64,000 bases of DNA from Caulobacter endophyticus (GTDB taxonomy: Bacteria > Pseudomonadota > Alphaproteobacteria > Caulobacterales > Caulobacteraceae), in the NCBI RefSeq assembly GCF_029543245.1, contig NZ_JARQWV010000007.1:173104-237103 (forward strand), read 5' to 3'. A program made the position numbers and the translations under genes. Within the stretch, counting starts at the first letter, position 1, and each line of letters starts with the position of its first letter. Under the pieces are notes generated by a model. It did not search any database. It was not told where the DNA came from and saw nothing but the letters and a program-made list of their open reading frames with translations. Below are positions 26,453 through 34,643 of the stretch, one piece after another.

Positions 26453-28192
26453 ATGAAGTCTCCGCTCGAAATCCTCCAGCCCCTGGGCCGGGCCCTGATG
26501 CTGCCGATCGCGGTGCTGCCGGTGGCGGGCCTGCTGCTGCGGTTCGGCCAGCCCGACCTGATGAACATCCCCTTCATCGCCGCCGCCGGCGAGGCGATCT
26601 TCTCCAACCTCGGCCTGTTGTTCGCCATCGGCGTGGCCGTTGGCCTGGCCAAGGAGAACAACGGCGCGGCGGGCCTGGCGGGCGTGGTCTGCTTCCTGAT
26701 CGCCACCGAGGGGGCCAAGGCCCTCCTGCACGTGCCGCCCGAAGTCGTGGCCGGCCTGCCCAAGGAGGCGGTCGATCTGGCCGGGCCGGCCTACAAGGCC
26801 AAGGCTCTCTCCAAGCTCAGCGTGCCGATCGGCATCATTTCCGGCGTCATCGGCGGGCTGTTCTACAACCGCTTCTCCGGCTTCAAGCTGCCGGAGTACC
26901 TGGCCTTCTTCAGCGGCCGGCGCTTCGTGCCGATCATCTCGGGCGTGGCGGGCCTGGTGCTCGCCCTGCTGGTGGGCTTCGGCTACGACGGCATCAACGG
27001 CGCGGTCGACGGCGCCAGCCGCGGGATCGTCGGCTCGGGCGAGATTGGCCTGTTCGTCTACGGTTTCCTGAACCGGCTGCTGATCGTCACCGGCCTGCAC
27101 CACATCCTCAACAACATCGCCTGGTTCGTGATCGGCGACTTCCACGGCTCGACCGGCGACCTGCGGCGCTTCTTCGCCGACGATCCCAGCGCCGGGGCGT
27201 TCATGAGCGGCTTCTTCCCGGTGATGATGTTCGGCCTGCCGGCAGCGTGCCTGGCCATGTTCCACACCGCCCGTCCCGAGCGGAAGAAGGCCGTGGGCGG
27301 CATGCTGTTCTCTCTGGCCCTGACCTCGTTCCTGACCGGCGTCACCGAGCCGATCGAGTTTTCCTTCATGTTCCTGGCCCCGATGCTCTACGCCGTGCAC
27401 GCGGTGCTGACGGGGCTGTCGATGGCGGTGATGAACGCGCTCGACATCAAGCTGGGCTTCACCTTCTCGGCGGGTCTGTTCGACTACGTGCTGAACTTCG
27501 GCAAGGCGACGCACCCGCTGTGGCTGCTGCCGCTGGGGGCGGTCTATTTCGGCCTCTATTACGGCCTGTTCCGCTTCTTCATCGTCAAGTTCGACCTCAA
27601 GACCCCCGGCCGCGAGCCGGCAGAGGAGGCCGCGGCCCTGGCCGCCGCGCCGGCGACGAGCGCGGGCGGACGCGGCGCCGACTTCGTGCTGGCCCTTGGC
27701 GGTTCGAAGAACCTGGTCAGCGTCGACGCCTGCACCACGCGGCTTCGCCTGATCGTCGCCGACCAGAAGGCGGTCGACGAGGCCCGCCTGAAGGTGCTGG
27801 GCGCGCGGGGGATCGTGCGGCCGTCCGACAAGGCGCTGCAGGTGGTGCTGGGTCCGATCGCCGACGAGGTGGCCGGCGAGATCCGCGCCGCCGCCGGGGC
27901 GGGCGTCCAGGCGCCGGTCACCGAGGCGGCCGCGCCGGTCAAGGCCGCCGACCCGAAGGCGGCAAAGGCCCTGCTGCCGGGTCTTGGGGGCGGCGCCAAC
28001 ATCGTCTCGGTCAGCGCCTGCTCCAGCCGCCTGCGGCTGGAACTGGCCGATCCGGGTAAGCTGGACGAAGCCGCGCTGAAGGCGGCCGGCGTCCGGGCTC
28101 TGGTCCGGCTGGACGGGCCGGTTGTCCATTTGGTGCTCGGGCCCAATGCCGAGGCGGTGGCCCTGGCGATGGGGGAAAAAGCGACCGTTTAG
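26453..28192 (+). CDS. nagE: N-acetylglucosamine PTS permease EIIC with two tandem EIIB domains
   Basis: A 579-residue protein starting 4 bases after the EIIA-HPr-EI gene. The EIIC domain (about 1-385) has the glucose-family hydrophobic layout and GLHHILNN, TGVTEPIEFSFMF and other family segments. Two EIIB domains follow. The first has the phosphocysteine in VSVDACTTRLRL (about residue 428) and the second has VSVSACSSRLRL (about 528). Normal NagE proteins have one EIIB, so the duplication is unusual; both keep the active Cys. EIIA is supplied in trans by the preceding fusion protein. The product of import is GlcNAc-6-P. Confidence 0.93.
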   Translation: MKSPLEILQPLGRALMLPIAVLPVAGLLLRFGQPDLMNIPFIAAAGEAIFSNLGLLFAIGVAVGLAKENNGAAGLAGVVCFLIATEGAKALLHVPPEVVAGLPKEAVDLAGPAYKAKALSKLSVPIGIISGVIGGLFYNRFSGFKLPEYLAFFSGRRFVPIISGVAGLVLALLVGFGYDGINGAVDGASRGIVGSGEIGLFVYGFLNRLLIVTGLHHILNNIAWFVIGDFHGSTGDLRRFFADDPSAGAFMSGFFPVMMFGLPAACLAMFHTARPERKKAVGGMLFSLALTSFLTGVTEPIEFSFMFLAPMLYAVHAVLTGLSMAVMNALDIKLGFTFSAGLFDYVLNFGKATHPLWLLPLGAVYFGLYYGLFRFFIVKFDLKTPGREPAEEAAALAAAPATSAGGRGADFVLALGGSKNLVSVDACTTRLRLIVADQKAVDEARLKVLGARGIVRPSDKALQVVLGPIADEVAGEIRAAAGAGVQAPVTEAAAPVKAADPKAAKALLPGLGGGANIVSVSACSSRLRLELADPGKLDEAALKAAGVRALVRLDGPVVHLVLGPNAEAVALAMGEKATV

Positions 28193-28298
28193 CGCTCGAT
28201 CCCTTCATTGCTTTCCTGGGCCTTGTGCCCAGGACCCATGCGTCAGCCTGCTCAGACCTTTTCAGCTTGATCGAGGTCTGAGCGGTCGCCGGCATGGG

Positions 28299-28319
28299 CC
28301 CTCGCCACAAGGGCGAGGG
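28299..28319. terminator. Hairpin between convergent nagE and MFS genes
   Basis: An 8-base-pair stem CCCTCGCC/GGCGAGGG with a 5-base loop lies in the 158-base convergent gap. There is no clear T run on either strand, so it is a candidate bidirectional terminator only. Confidence 0.45.
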
Positions 28320-28350
28320 AAACGGGATGGGGATAGCCCGGGCGAGCGCG

Positions 28351-29547
28351 TTAAGCCGCCGCCAGCGCCCGCTCGCGGCGATCGTCCCAGACGGCGATGG
28401 CCCAGATCACGAAGCCGCCGGCCGCCAGGGCGCAGCCGACCCAGCCGGTCGAGCGCCAGCCGAAGCCGGAGGCCACCGCCATGCCCGCCAGCCACGGACC
28501 CAGCGCGTTGGCGGTGTTGAAGGCCGAGTGGTTCAGCGCCGCCGCCAGGGTCTGGGCCTCGCCGGCCACGTCCATCAGGCGGGTTTGCAGGGCCGCGCCC
28601 AGGCCGCCGCCGCAGCCGATCAGGAACACCACCGGGACCAGGGTCCACAGGCTGCCGACGGCCAGGGGGTAGAGGGCCAGGGAGGCGACGCTCCACAGCA
28701 GGATGGCGCCGACGGCCGGCATCAGGGCGCGGTCGGCGGCCCAGGCGCAGACCAGGGTGCCGGCGGTCATGCCCAGGCCGAACACCATCAGCACCAGCGG
28801 CAGGGCGGACGGCGAGGCGTGGGTCACCTCGACCAGGGTCGAGGCCAGGTAGGTATAGACCGCGAACATGCCGCCAAAGCCGATGGCGCCGATGCCCAGC
28901 GTCAGCCACACGCGGCGGCTGGCCAGCGCCGACAGCTCGCGCAGGGGACTGGCGTCCTTGGGCGCGGCCTCGCGCGGGGCTAGCAGGAACACCGAGATCG
29001 CCGTCAGGGTCGCCAGAGCCGAGACGATGACGAAGCCCCAGCGCCAGCCGATCCATTGACCCACGGCGTTGGCCAGGGGCACGCCGACGATGGTGGCCAC
29101 GGTCAGGCCGATCATCACCCGCGCCACCGCCGAGGCCCGCTTGTCGGGCGCAGCCAGCGAGGCGGCGACCAGGGCCGCGACGCCGAAATAGGCCCCGTGC
29201 GGCAGGCCGCTCAGAAAGCGGAAGATGACCATGGTCTCGAAGGTCGGCGACAGGGCCGACAGGCCGTTGCCGATGGCGAACAGCACCATCAGGCCGACCA
29301 GCAGGGTGCGGCGGGCGATCCTGGCCGCCAGCACCGCGATCACCGGCGCGCCGACGACGACGCCCAGCGCATAGGCGCTGATGGCGTGGCCGGCCGTCGG
29401 CTCGTCGACGCCCAGGGTGCGGGCGAAATCGGGCAGCAGGCTCATCGAGGCGAACTCGGTGGTGCCGATGGCGAAGCCGCCCAGGGCCAGGGCCAGTTGG
29501 ACGAGGCCTGCGGACGGAGCGCTGCGGGCGGACGGGTGGGCGCTCAT
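28351..29547 (-). CDS. MFS efflux transporter (DHA1, AraJ/YdhP-like)
   Basis: A 398-residue protein with 12 predicted membrane helices, started at ATG 29547. The first helix contains LALGGFAIGTTEFASMSLLP, the hallmark of the sugar-efflux/AraJ-YdhP branch, and RFLSGLPHGAYFG lies in helix 4-5. It likely exports a small metabolite or drug by proton antiport. A LacI-type regulator is encoded divergently 205 bases away, with a palindrome between them, so sugar-linked control is possible. Confidence 0.88.
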   Translation of the reverse strand: MSAHPSARSAPSAGLVQLALALGGFAIGTTEFASMSLLPDFARTLGVDEPTAGHAISAYALGVVVGAPVIAVLAARIARRTLLVGLMVLFAIGNGLSALSPTFETMVIFRFLSGLPHGAYFGVAALVAASLAAPDKRASAVARVMIGLTVATIVGVPLANAVGQWIGWRWGFVIVSALATLTAISVFLLAPREAAPKDASPLRELSALASRRVWLTLGIGAIGFGGMFAVYTYLASTLVEVTHASPSALPLVLMVFGLGMTAGTLVCAWAADRALMPAVGAILLWSVASLALYPLAVGSLWTLVPVVFLIGCGGGLGAALQTRLMDVAGEAQTLAAALNHSAFNTANALGPWLAGMAVASGFGWRSTGWVGCALAAGGFVIWAIAVWDDRRERALAAA

Positions 29548-29671
29548 GGCGGACCTTGCTGGGGCGAAAGAGCAGCAAAGCCGGTCGCGCGCGCGCCTAT
29601 CGCCCGCCCGGACGCGGAGGCCCGGCGGAGACGGCGCGCGGTTGAGGGCCACGCTGCGGTTGGTCGAATGT

Positions 29672-29687
29672 GTGCATAGCTATTCAC
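29672..29687. promoter_or_regulatory. 16-bp imperfect palindrome GTGCATAGCTATTCAC between MFS and LacI genes
   Basis: Fourteen of sixteen bases are symmetric about the centre, and the site lies between the divergent MFS and LacI genes. It has the length and symmetry of a LacI-family operator, although the centre is GC and not the more usual CG. Confidence 0.4.
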
Positions 29688-29752
29688 TCGCCATTCCGAA
29701 CGCAACCCTCTAAAGACGATGGGGAGGGGAAAAGGGTGCGAGGGATCGCCGC

Positions 29753-30754
29753 ATGAGCGGAAACTGGCGACCGCCGTCGTCGACCGACGTGGCCAGGGCG
29801 GCGGGGGTGTCGCAGTCGGCGGTGTCGCGCGCCTTCACGCCGGGCGCCCGGATCGCCGAGGCCACGCGCGCGAGGATCCTGGAGGCGGCCGAGGCCCTGG
29901 GCTATCGCCCCAACCTGCTGCCCAAGATCCTGCAGACCAACCGCTCGGGCATCGTCGCCGTCGTGGTCGGCGGCTTCTACAACCCCTACTTCGCCATGAC
30001 GCTTGAGGCCTTCTCCAAGGCCCTGACGGCGGCCGGCCGACAGATGATGCTGGTGCGGGTCGACAGCGACCGCATCCTCGACGGGGTGGTCGACCAACTC
30101 GCGGGATACCGCGTCGACGCCGTCGTCTCGGCCCTGGCCCTCACCTCGCAGGCCGCCGCCGACCAGCTGTCGAAGCTGCGCATCCCGATCGTCACCCTGA
30201 ACTCGGACCTGGCGGGCGACTGGATCCGCTCGGTGTCGTCCGACAACTTCGCGGCCGGGGTCGCGGCCGCGCGGCTGCTGCGCGAGCGGGGCGGGACGCG
30301 CTTCGGCTTCGTGGCCGGTCCCGCCGACAGCCCGGCCCAGGTCGCCCGCGAGGCCGGGTTCGCCCATGGCCTGGCCGAGCTCGGCATGGCGTCGGCGATG
30401 CGGGCAGGCGGCGGCTACGACTATGCCAGCGGCGCGCGGGCGGCGCGGGACCTCTTCTCCGGCGGTGAGCGGCCCGACGCCCTGTTCTGCGCCAACGACC
30501 TGGCGGCCTTCGGGGTCATCGACGTGCTGCGCGAGGACTTCGGCCTGGGCGCCCCTGGCGAGGTGCTGTTGGTCGGCTACGACAATCTCGACATGGCCGC
30601 CTGGGCTCCCTACCGCCTGACCTCGTTCGACCAGGACATCCAGGCCCATGTCGCCGCGGCGATGGAGCTGCTCGACCTGGAAGCCGGCGCGACCTGCGTG
30701 GCGCGGGTCGTGCCCTCGCGGCTGGTCGAGCGCGAGAGCACGCTGCGCTCCTGA
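29753..30754 (+). CDS. LacI/PurR family transcriptional regulator
   Basis: A 333-residue repressor with GAGGG upstream of its ATG. The N-terminal helix-turn-helix reads SSTDVARAAGVSQSAVSRAF, with a hinge helix near ILEAAEALGYRPN. The periplasmic-binding-like effector domain follows (IVAVVVGGFYNPYFA, DALFCANDLAAFGVIDVL, VGYDNLDMAAW). The ligand is unknown. It is divergent from the MFS exporter and lies just upstream of the novel gene cluster, so it could regulate either. Confidence 0.93.
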   Translation: MSGNWRPPSSTDVARAAGVSQSAVSRAFTPGARIAEATRARILEAAEALGYRPNLLPKILQTNRSGIVAVVVGGFYNPYFAMTLEAFSKALTAAGRQMMLVRVDSDRILDGVVDQLAGYRVDAVVSALALTSQAAADQLSKLRIPIVTLNSDLAGDWIRSVSSDNFAAGVAAARLLRERGGTRFGFVAGPADSPAQVAREAGFAHGLAELGMASAMRAGGGYDYASGARAARDLFSGGERPDALFCANDLAAFGVIDVLREDFGLGAPGEVLLVGYDNLDMAAWAPYRLTSFDQDIQAHVAAAMELLDLEAGATCVARVVPSRLVERESTLRS

Positions 30755-30967
30755 AGGTCGGCGATCGCGTTGCACAAACGGCCGCGAGCCCCACGCTGGC
30801 CCGCTCAATGCTGCCTGTCCGTCGCCTTTCCGATCGGTAGTCCCGACGTTTGGGAGGAGCGACTTCGCCTGGAGATCATTGTTGCTAATTATGCTATTTT
30901 TGGTTGATCGCTCCTAACGCGCTGTCTAGCTTCACCGTCGTAAAAGTAGTGCCATTAGGAGATGGAA

Positions 30968-31456
30968 GTGCGCGTTCTTACAGCGACAGAAATGTCGTGG
31001 ATTGCTGGCGGCTACGACAGCGTGGATGAGATCACCGTCGAGCCGCCGACCGATGACGATGATTGGGAATGGGAAGACGATCCCTGGGAGCCCGAGCCGC
31101 CGGAATTCCCGGATGACGACTATACGCCGCCCACCGGCGGCTATCAGCCGATCAGCAACTACGTCCAGAACCTGGTGAAGGGCATCCTGGACTCGATGTG
31201 GTTCGCGCCGAACACGATCCTGGCGCGCAACGCCACCACCCAGTTCAATCCGGACAACAAGGTCGCTTCGACCTGGATCCAGGCGGACCTGCTGGGCGTG
31301 AAGGTCACCTACGAGCTGCAGTACATGACCGACGGCAGCTTCTACATCGACTTCGACAAGAACGGCACGCCCGAGAGCCACCTGAAGGAAATCAACGGCA
31401 GCCTCTACATCGACAACAACAACGACGGCGTCTTCGAAACGAAGGTCGCCGGCTAA
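30968..31456 (+). CDS. Candidate exported peptide/protein with a double-glycine leader
   Basis: A 162-residue protein. I start it at GTG 30968: AGGAG lies 6 bases before it, whereas the ATG at 30962 touches the AGGAG and is too close. The leader then reads MRVLTATEMSWIAGG, matching the L-T-x2-E-M-x2-[IV]-x-GG leaders cut by C39 peptidases, with cleavage expected after Gly15. The product has a strongly acidic, Trp/Pro-rich stretch (about 20-55) and a C-terminal part with two D-x-[DN]-x-[DN]-G calcium-loop-like motifs (DFDKNG, DNNNDG). It heads an operon of modifying enzymes; a C39 transporter is encoded 8 kb away on the other strand. I do not recognise a family for the mature part. An AT-rich stretch before it (about 30885-30955) likely holds its promoter. 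Confidence 0.7.
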   Translation: MRVLTATEMSWIAGGYDSVDEITVEPPTDDDDWEWEDDPWEPEPPEFPDDDYTPPTGGYQPISNYVQNLVKGILDSMWFAPNTILARNATTQFNPDNKVASTWIQADLLGVKVTYELQYMTDGSFYIDFDKNGTPESHLKEINGSLYIDNNNDGVFETKVAG

Positions 31457-31579
31457 GGCCCTTTAAGTGGTCGGCTCGTCCCGGGAGGATGCATCTCCCG
31501 GGGCGAGACCGATCAGGTTGGATAGTTCAAGCGTATGGTCGAGTCTGCCGGGACGCGCCGAGACGGGGGAGAGCGGCGC

Positions 31580-33463
31580 GTGCGCCTGAAGCGTTGGATC
31601 GCCTCGATGCTGGCGCTGGCCGTGCCGCTGGCCGGCGCTCCCTCGGCCGGGGTTTCCATGCCGACGGCGGCGAGCGCAGGGCAGGGCGTGGATCCGGCGC
31701 CCCCGAAGGCGGTGTTCTGGCAGCCGGCGAGCCGCAATCCCGACTACGCCCATTGCGCGGCTTCACGCGCCGAGATTTCCCCCGACGGCGCCTTCGTCGC
31801 GCTGTGGAGGCCGCGGGTGGACGACATCCGCACCCCCGTCTTCGATCTTTCGGTGCTGCGCACGGACTGTCTGGCCGGACGCGACACGACGGCGGCCTGC
31901 GTCGTCAGGACCGCGGTGACCAACGCCACGCCGTCTGCGGTGAAGTGGTCGGCGGATTCACGCGGTCTCTATGTGATCAGCCCCCAGATCGACCTGCGTC
32001 GGCTGGCGGCGCCGGACTTTTCCGACGCCGGCGCCCAGGGCGCATCTCTTTCGTCCGATATCGCGGCCTCGGCCGTCCACCTGCGCGCCCCTCCGGCGGG
32101 AGCGAGCCTGGAGAGCGTGGAGGCGCGGCTGCGGGGCGGCCTGGCGGCGGCGCGGCCCGTGCTGCCGGGTCACGAGGTCCGCAGCCTGCGGCTCGAGGAC
32201 GGCGATGGCTTCACCGGCCTGGGATTGAACGAAGCCGATTTCGCGGCCGTCCTCCTGCGCGCCTCGGGCGCTGCGCCCCTGGGCCTGCCCTTTCCCTGGC
32301 TCGGCGGCGCCACGCTGCAACAGACCGGTCAGGGCCTGGCGATCTGGCAGAACGGCGAGCTGAGCGCGGTGCGCAAGGGGCGCCTCGAGCGATCGATGGC
32401 GCGAGGCGCGGGCGTCGTCGTCGACGCCGAGCGCGATGTCGTCGTCGCGGTTTTCCGGGAAGACGGCGTGATCACGCCCGTGGGCCAGGGACCTGCTCCG
32501 CCCCGCATCCTCGACCGGCGCGAGGCCGCAACGGCGGCGGTGTGGGATTATTCCCAGACGCCGGACGGCCGCGCGCGCGTCGCGGTGATTTCCGACATCA
32601 ACGGCGGCCGCAAGCTGCGGTTGGAGGTTTCCGGCCGGCGGATGGATTTCGGCTGCCCCAAGGACCCGCCGCGCCGGCGGCTCGTCCGTACGGTCCTCGA
32701 CCTGGGCGCCGAGGGCTGGCCCTTGCCGGCCAGGCTTTATGCCGGCGCCGATCCGAAGGCCCTGGTGGTGTTCCTGCCGGGCGGCCCCGGATCGTCGATC
32801 GCCGGGGATGCGCAACTGCGCCGGATCCAGCCCCTGCTCGACGAGGGCTACGACGTTCTCGTCGTCGGTCCCAGCGGGACGAGCGGCGAGGGCCTGCCGG
32901 TCGTCTCGCGCCTGGGCCGGGCCGGCGGCGAGGCCCTTGATCGCGACGCCCGGCTGGTGCTGGCCGCCCTGGAGGGACGCGGCTTGCGCGGATACCGCCA
33001 TCGCATCGTCGTCGGCGAAAGTTTCGGCGGCATGTCGGCCATGGCGCTGCACGCGGCCGAGAAAGGGGAGGGGGCGGCGATCGACGGCTACCTCCTGGGC
33101 GCGCCCTGGCTGGCGCCGAGGGATCCGGCGTCCTGGGCCAAGACGCGCGGCTTCGGCGGCGCGGATCCGGCGGCCCAGGCCAAGTGGGACCGGGCCATGG
33201 TCGGGCTGGACTGGTCCAAGCCGGACGATGCGATGCGGACCTGGGCCCGAACGCGCGCCGCCGACCTGGCGCGAGGCGGCAAGGTGACGATCATCTATGG
33301 CGAGAAGGACCCGACCTTCCTGCCTGCGGACGTCGGAACAGGGATCGAACTGGTGGCGCTGGCGCAGGGCGACCACGCCTCGACTCTCGGCTCGACCGCC
33401 TTCACCCAGGCTCTGCTCGACGCCGTCAGGCGACGGCTCGCTCCGGCGGCCCGATCGCGATGA
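31580..33463 (+). CDS. Secreted alpha/beta-hydrolase (S9 peptidase-like)
   Basis: A 627-residue protein started at GTG 31580, which gives a signal peptide (RLKRWIASMLALAVPLAG). The N-terminal half is beta-rich with SPDG and WSADSRG segments like the propeller of prolyl-oligopeptidase relatives. The C-terminal alpha/beta-hydrolase domain has an oxyanion loop LPGGPGSS, nucleophile Ser481 in VGESFGGMS, a probable acid in YGEKDPTF and a catalytic His in AQGDHAST. The fold resembles the S9-type isopeptidases found with some alphaproteobacterial peptide natural products. It could trim the exported product or hydrolyse it on re-entry; this is inference from position. Confidence 0.75.
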   Translation: MRLKRWIASMLALAVPLAGAPSAGVSMPTAASAGQGVDPAPPKAVFWQPASRNPDYAHCAASRAEISPDGAFVALWRPRVDDIRTPVFDLSVLRTDCLAGRDTTAACVVRTAVTNATPSAVKWSADSRGLYVISPQIDLRRLAAPDFSDAGAQGASLSSDIAASAVHLRAPPAGASLESVEARLRGGLAAARPVLPGHEVRSLRLEDGDGFTGLGLNEADFAAVLLRASGAAPLGLPFPWLGGATLQQTGQGLAIWQNGELSAVRKGRLERSMARGAGVVVDAERDVVVAVFREDGVITPVGQGPAPPRILDRREAATAAVWDYSQTPDGRARVAVISDINGGRKLRLEVSGRRMDFGCPKDPPRRRLVRTVLDLGAEGWPLPARLYAGADPKALVVFLPGGPGSSIAGDAQLRRIQPLLDEGYDVLVVGPSGTSGEGLPVVSRLGRAGGEALDRDARLVLAALEGRGLRGYRHRIVVGESFGGMSAMALHAAEKGEGAAIDGYLLGAPWLAPRDPASWAKTRGFGGADPAAQAKWDRAMVGLDWSKPDDAMRTWARTRAADLARGGKVTIIYGEKDPTFLPADVGTGIELVALAQGDHASTLGSTAFTQALLDAVRRRLAPAARSR

Positions 33464-33470
33464 GGCGCCC

Positions 33471-34643
33471 GTGAACCCCGGCTCCGCGCGCGGCCTCGCC
33501 GCCGACACCGTCTCGCTTCGCCGCCAGCTGTCTGAGGGCCTCAAGGCCGAGGACCTGGCGGCGGTGTCGCATGCGTTCCGCGCACTCGGCGCGGGGCGCA
33601 GACTGGATCCGAAGCTGAGTGCGGCCGTCGGCTCGTTCGCGTCCCGTCTCGGCGCGCCCGACCTGGCCGAGGAAGCCTTCCGGCTCGCCCTCGAGGAGCG
33701 GCCCGACGATCCGACCTTCCTGCACTTCAGGGGCCTGGCGCGCCTGCGCGCCGGGCGGTGGCGTGACGGCTGGCGCGACTGCGAGGCGCGCCTGGACGCC
33801 CATCGGCTGCTGCCGTTCTCGGCGATGGCGGTCGGCGGCGCGCCCTTGCCCCGGTGGCGGGCCGGAGAACCACCCCCCGCGCGCCTGCTGATCTGCACCG
33901 AGCAGGGGGCCGGCGATACGATCCAGTTCGCCCGTTTCGCCCTGCGGCTGATGGCCGAGGGGGTGGAGGTCAGGGTCATGGCCTCGCCCAAGCTGGCCTG
34001 GCTCGTGCGGGCCCTTGGACTGCCGCTGGTGGAGCCCTCGCCGGAGGGCGTGATCGCCGTCTCGGTCGACGCCTGGTGCGCGATGATGAGCCTGCCGGGA
34101 CTGATGGGCGTCGAGACCGACGAGGCGCTGTCCAGCCCGCCCTACCTTGCACGGGTCGGCGGCGAGGCGTCCGGCGCGCGCTCGCGTCCCCGTATCGGCC
34201 TGGCGTGGCAGGGCAACCCCCGGCATCCGAACGACGCCTACCGCTCGATCCCTCCGCAGGCGCTGAGCCCTCTGCTCGAGACCGAGGGCTACGAGTTCGT
34301 CAGCCTGCAGGTGGCCGACGGGGTGGATCAGCCGCCGCCGGCCAACATGGCGGCCGGGCCCCAGCCGGGGGACAAGCCGTTCCTGGCCGCCCTCGAACGG
34401 GTCTCCGGAACGGATCTGGTCGTGGCCATCGATTCCGCCGTCGCGCACATGGCGGGCGCGATGGGCGTGCCCTGCGCCCTGCTGCTGCCGCCGCACCATC
34501 GCGACTGGCGCTGGGAGCGCGGGGCGACCACCTCGCCCTGGTACGACGCGGTGCGGATCTTCCGCCGTCTTCCGACCGAGACCTGGCCGAGTTTCGTGGC
34601 CCGGGTCTCGCCCGAGGTCCTGGCCCTGGGGAGGCCTTCATGA
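33471..34643 (+). CDS. TPR protein with a glycosyltransferase (GT9-like) C-terminal domain
   Basis: About 390 residues, started at GTG 33471, 7 bases after the hydrolase stop. The N terminus holds TPR-like helices (RALGAGRRLDPKL to LHFRGLARLRAGRW). The C-terminal domain matches the heptosyltransferase-like pattern often fused to TPRs: LLICTEQGAGDTIQFARFA, RIGLAWQGNPRHPNDAYRS, DLVVAIDSAVAHMAGAMGV and DWRWERGATTSPWYD. It may attach a sugar to the product of the cluster. No signal peptide is present, so it would act in the cytoplasm before export. The acceptor is unknown. Confidence 0.72.
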   Translation: MNPGSARGLAADTVSLRRQLSEGLKAEDLAAVSHAFRALGAGRRLDPKLSAAVGSFASRLGAPDLAEEAFRLALEERPDDPTFLHFRGLARLRAGRWRDGWRDCEARLDAHRLLPFSAMAVGGAPLPRWRAGEPPPARLLICTEQGAGDTIQFARFALRLMAEGVEVRVMASPKLAWLVRALGLPLVEPSPEGVIAVSVDAWCAMMSLPGLMGVETDEALSSPPYLARVGGEASGARSRPRIGLAWQGNPRHPNDAYRSIPPQALSPLLETEGYEFVSLQVADGVDQPPPANMAAGPQPGDKPFLAALERVSGTDLVVAIDSAVAHMAGAMGVPCALLLPPHHRDWRWERGATTSPWYDAVRIFRRLPTETWPSFVARVSPEVLALGRPS

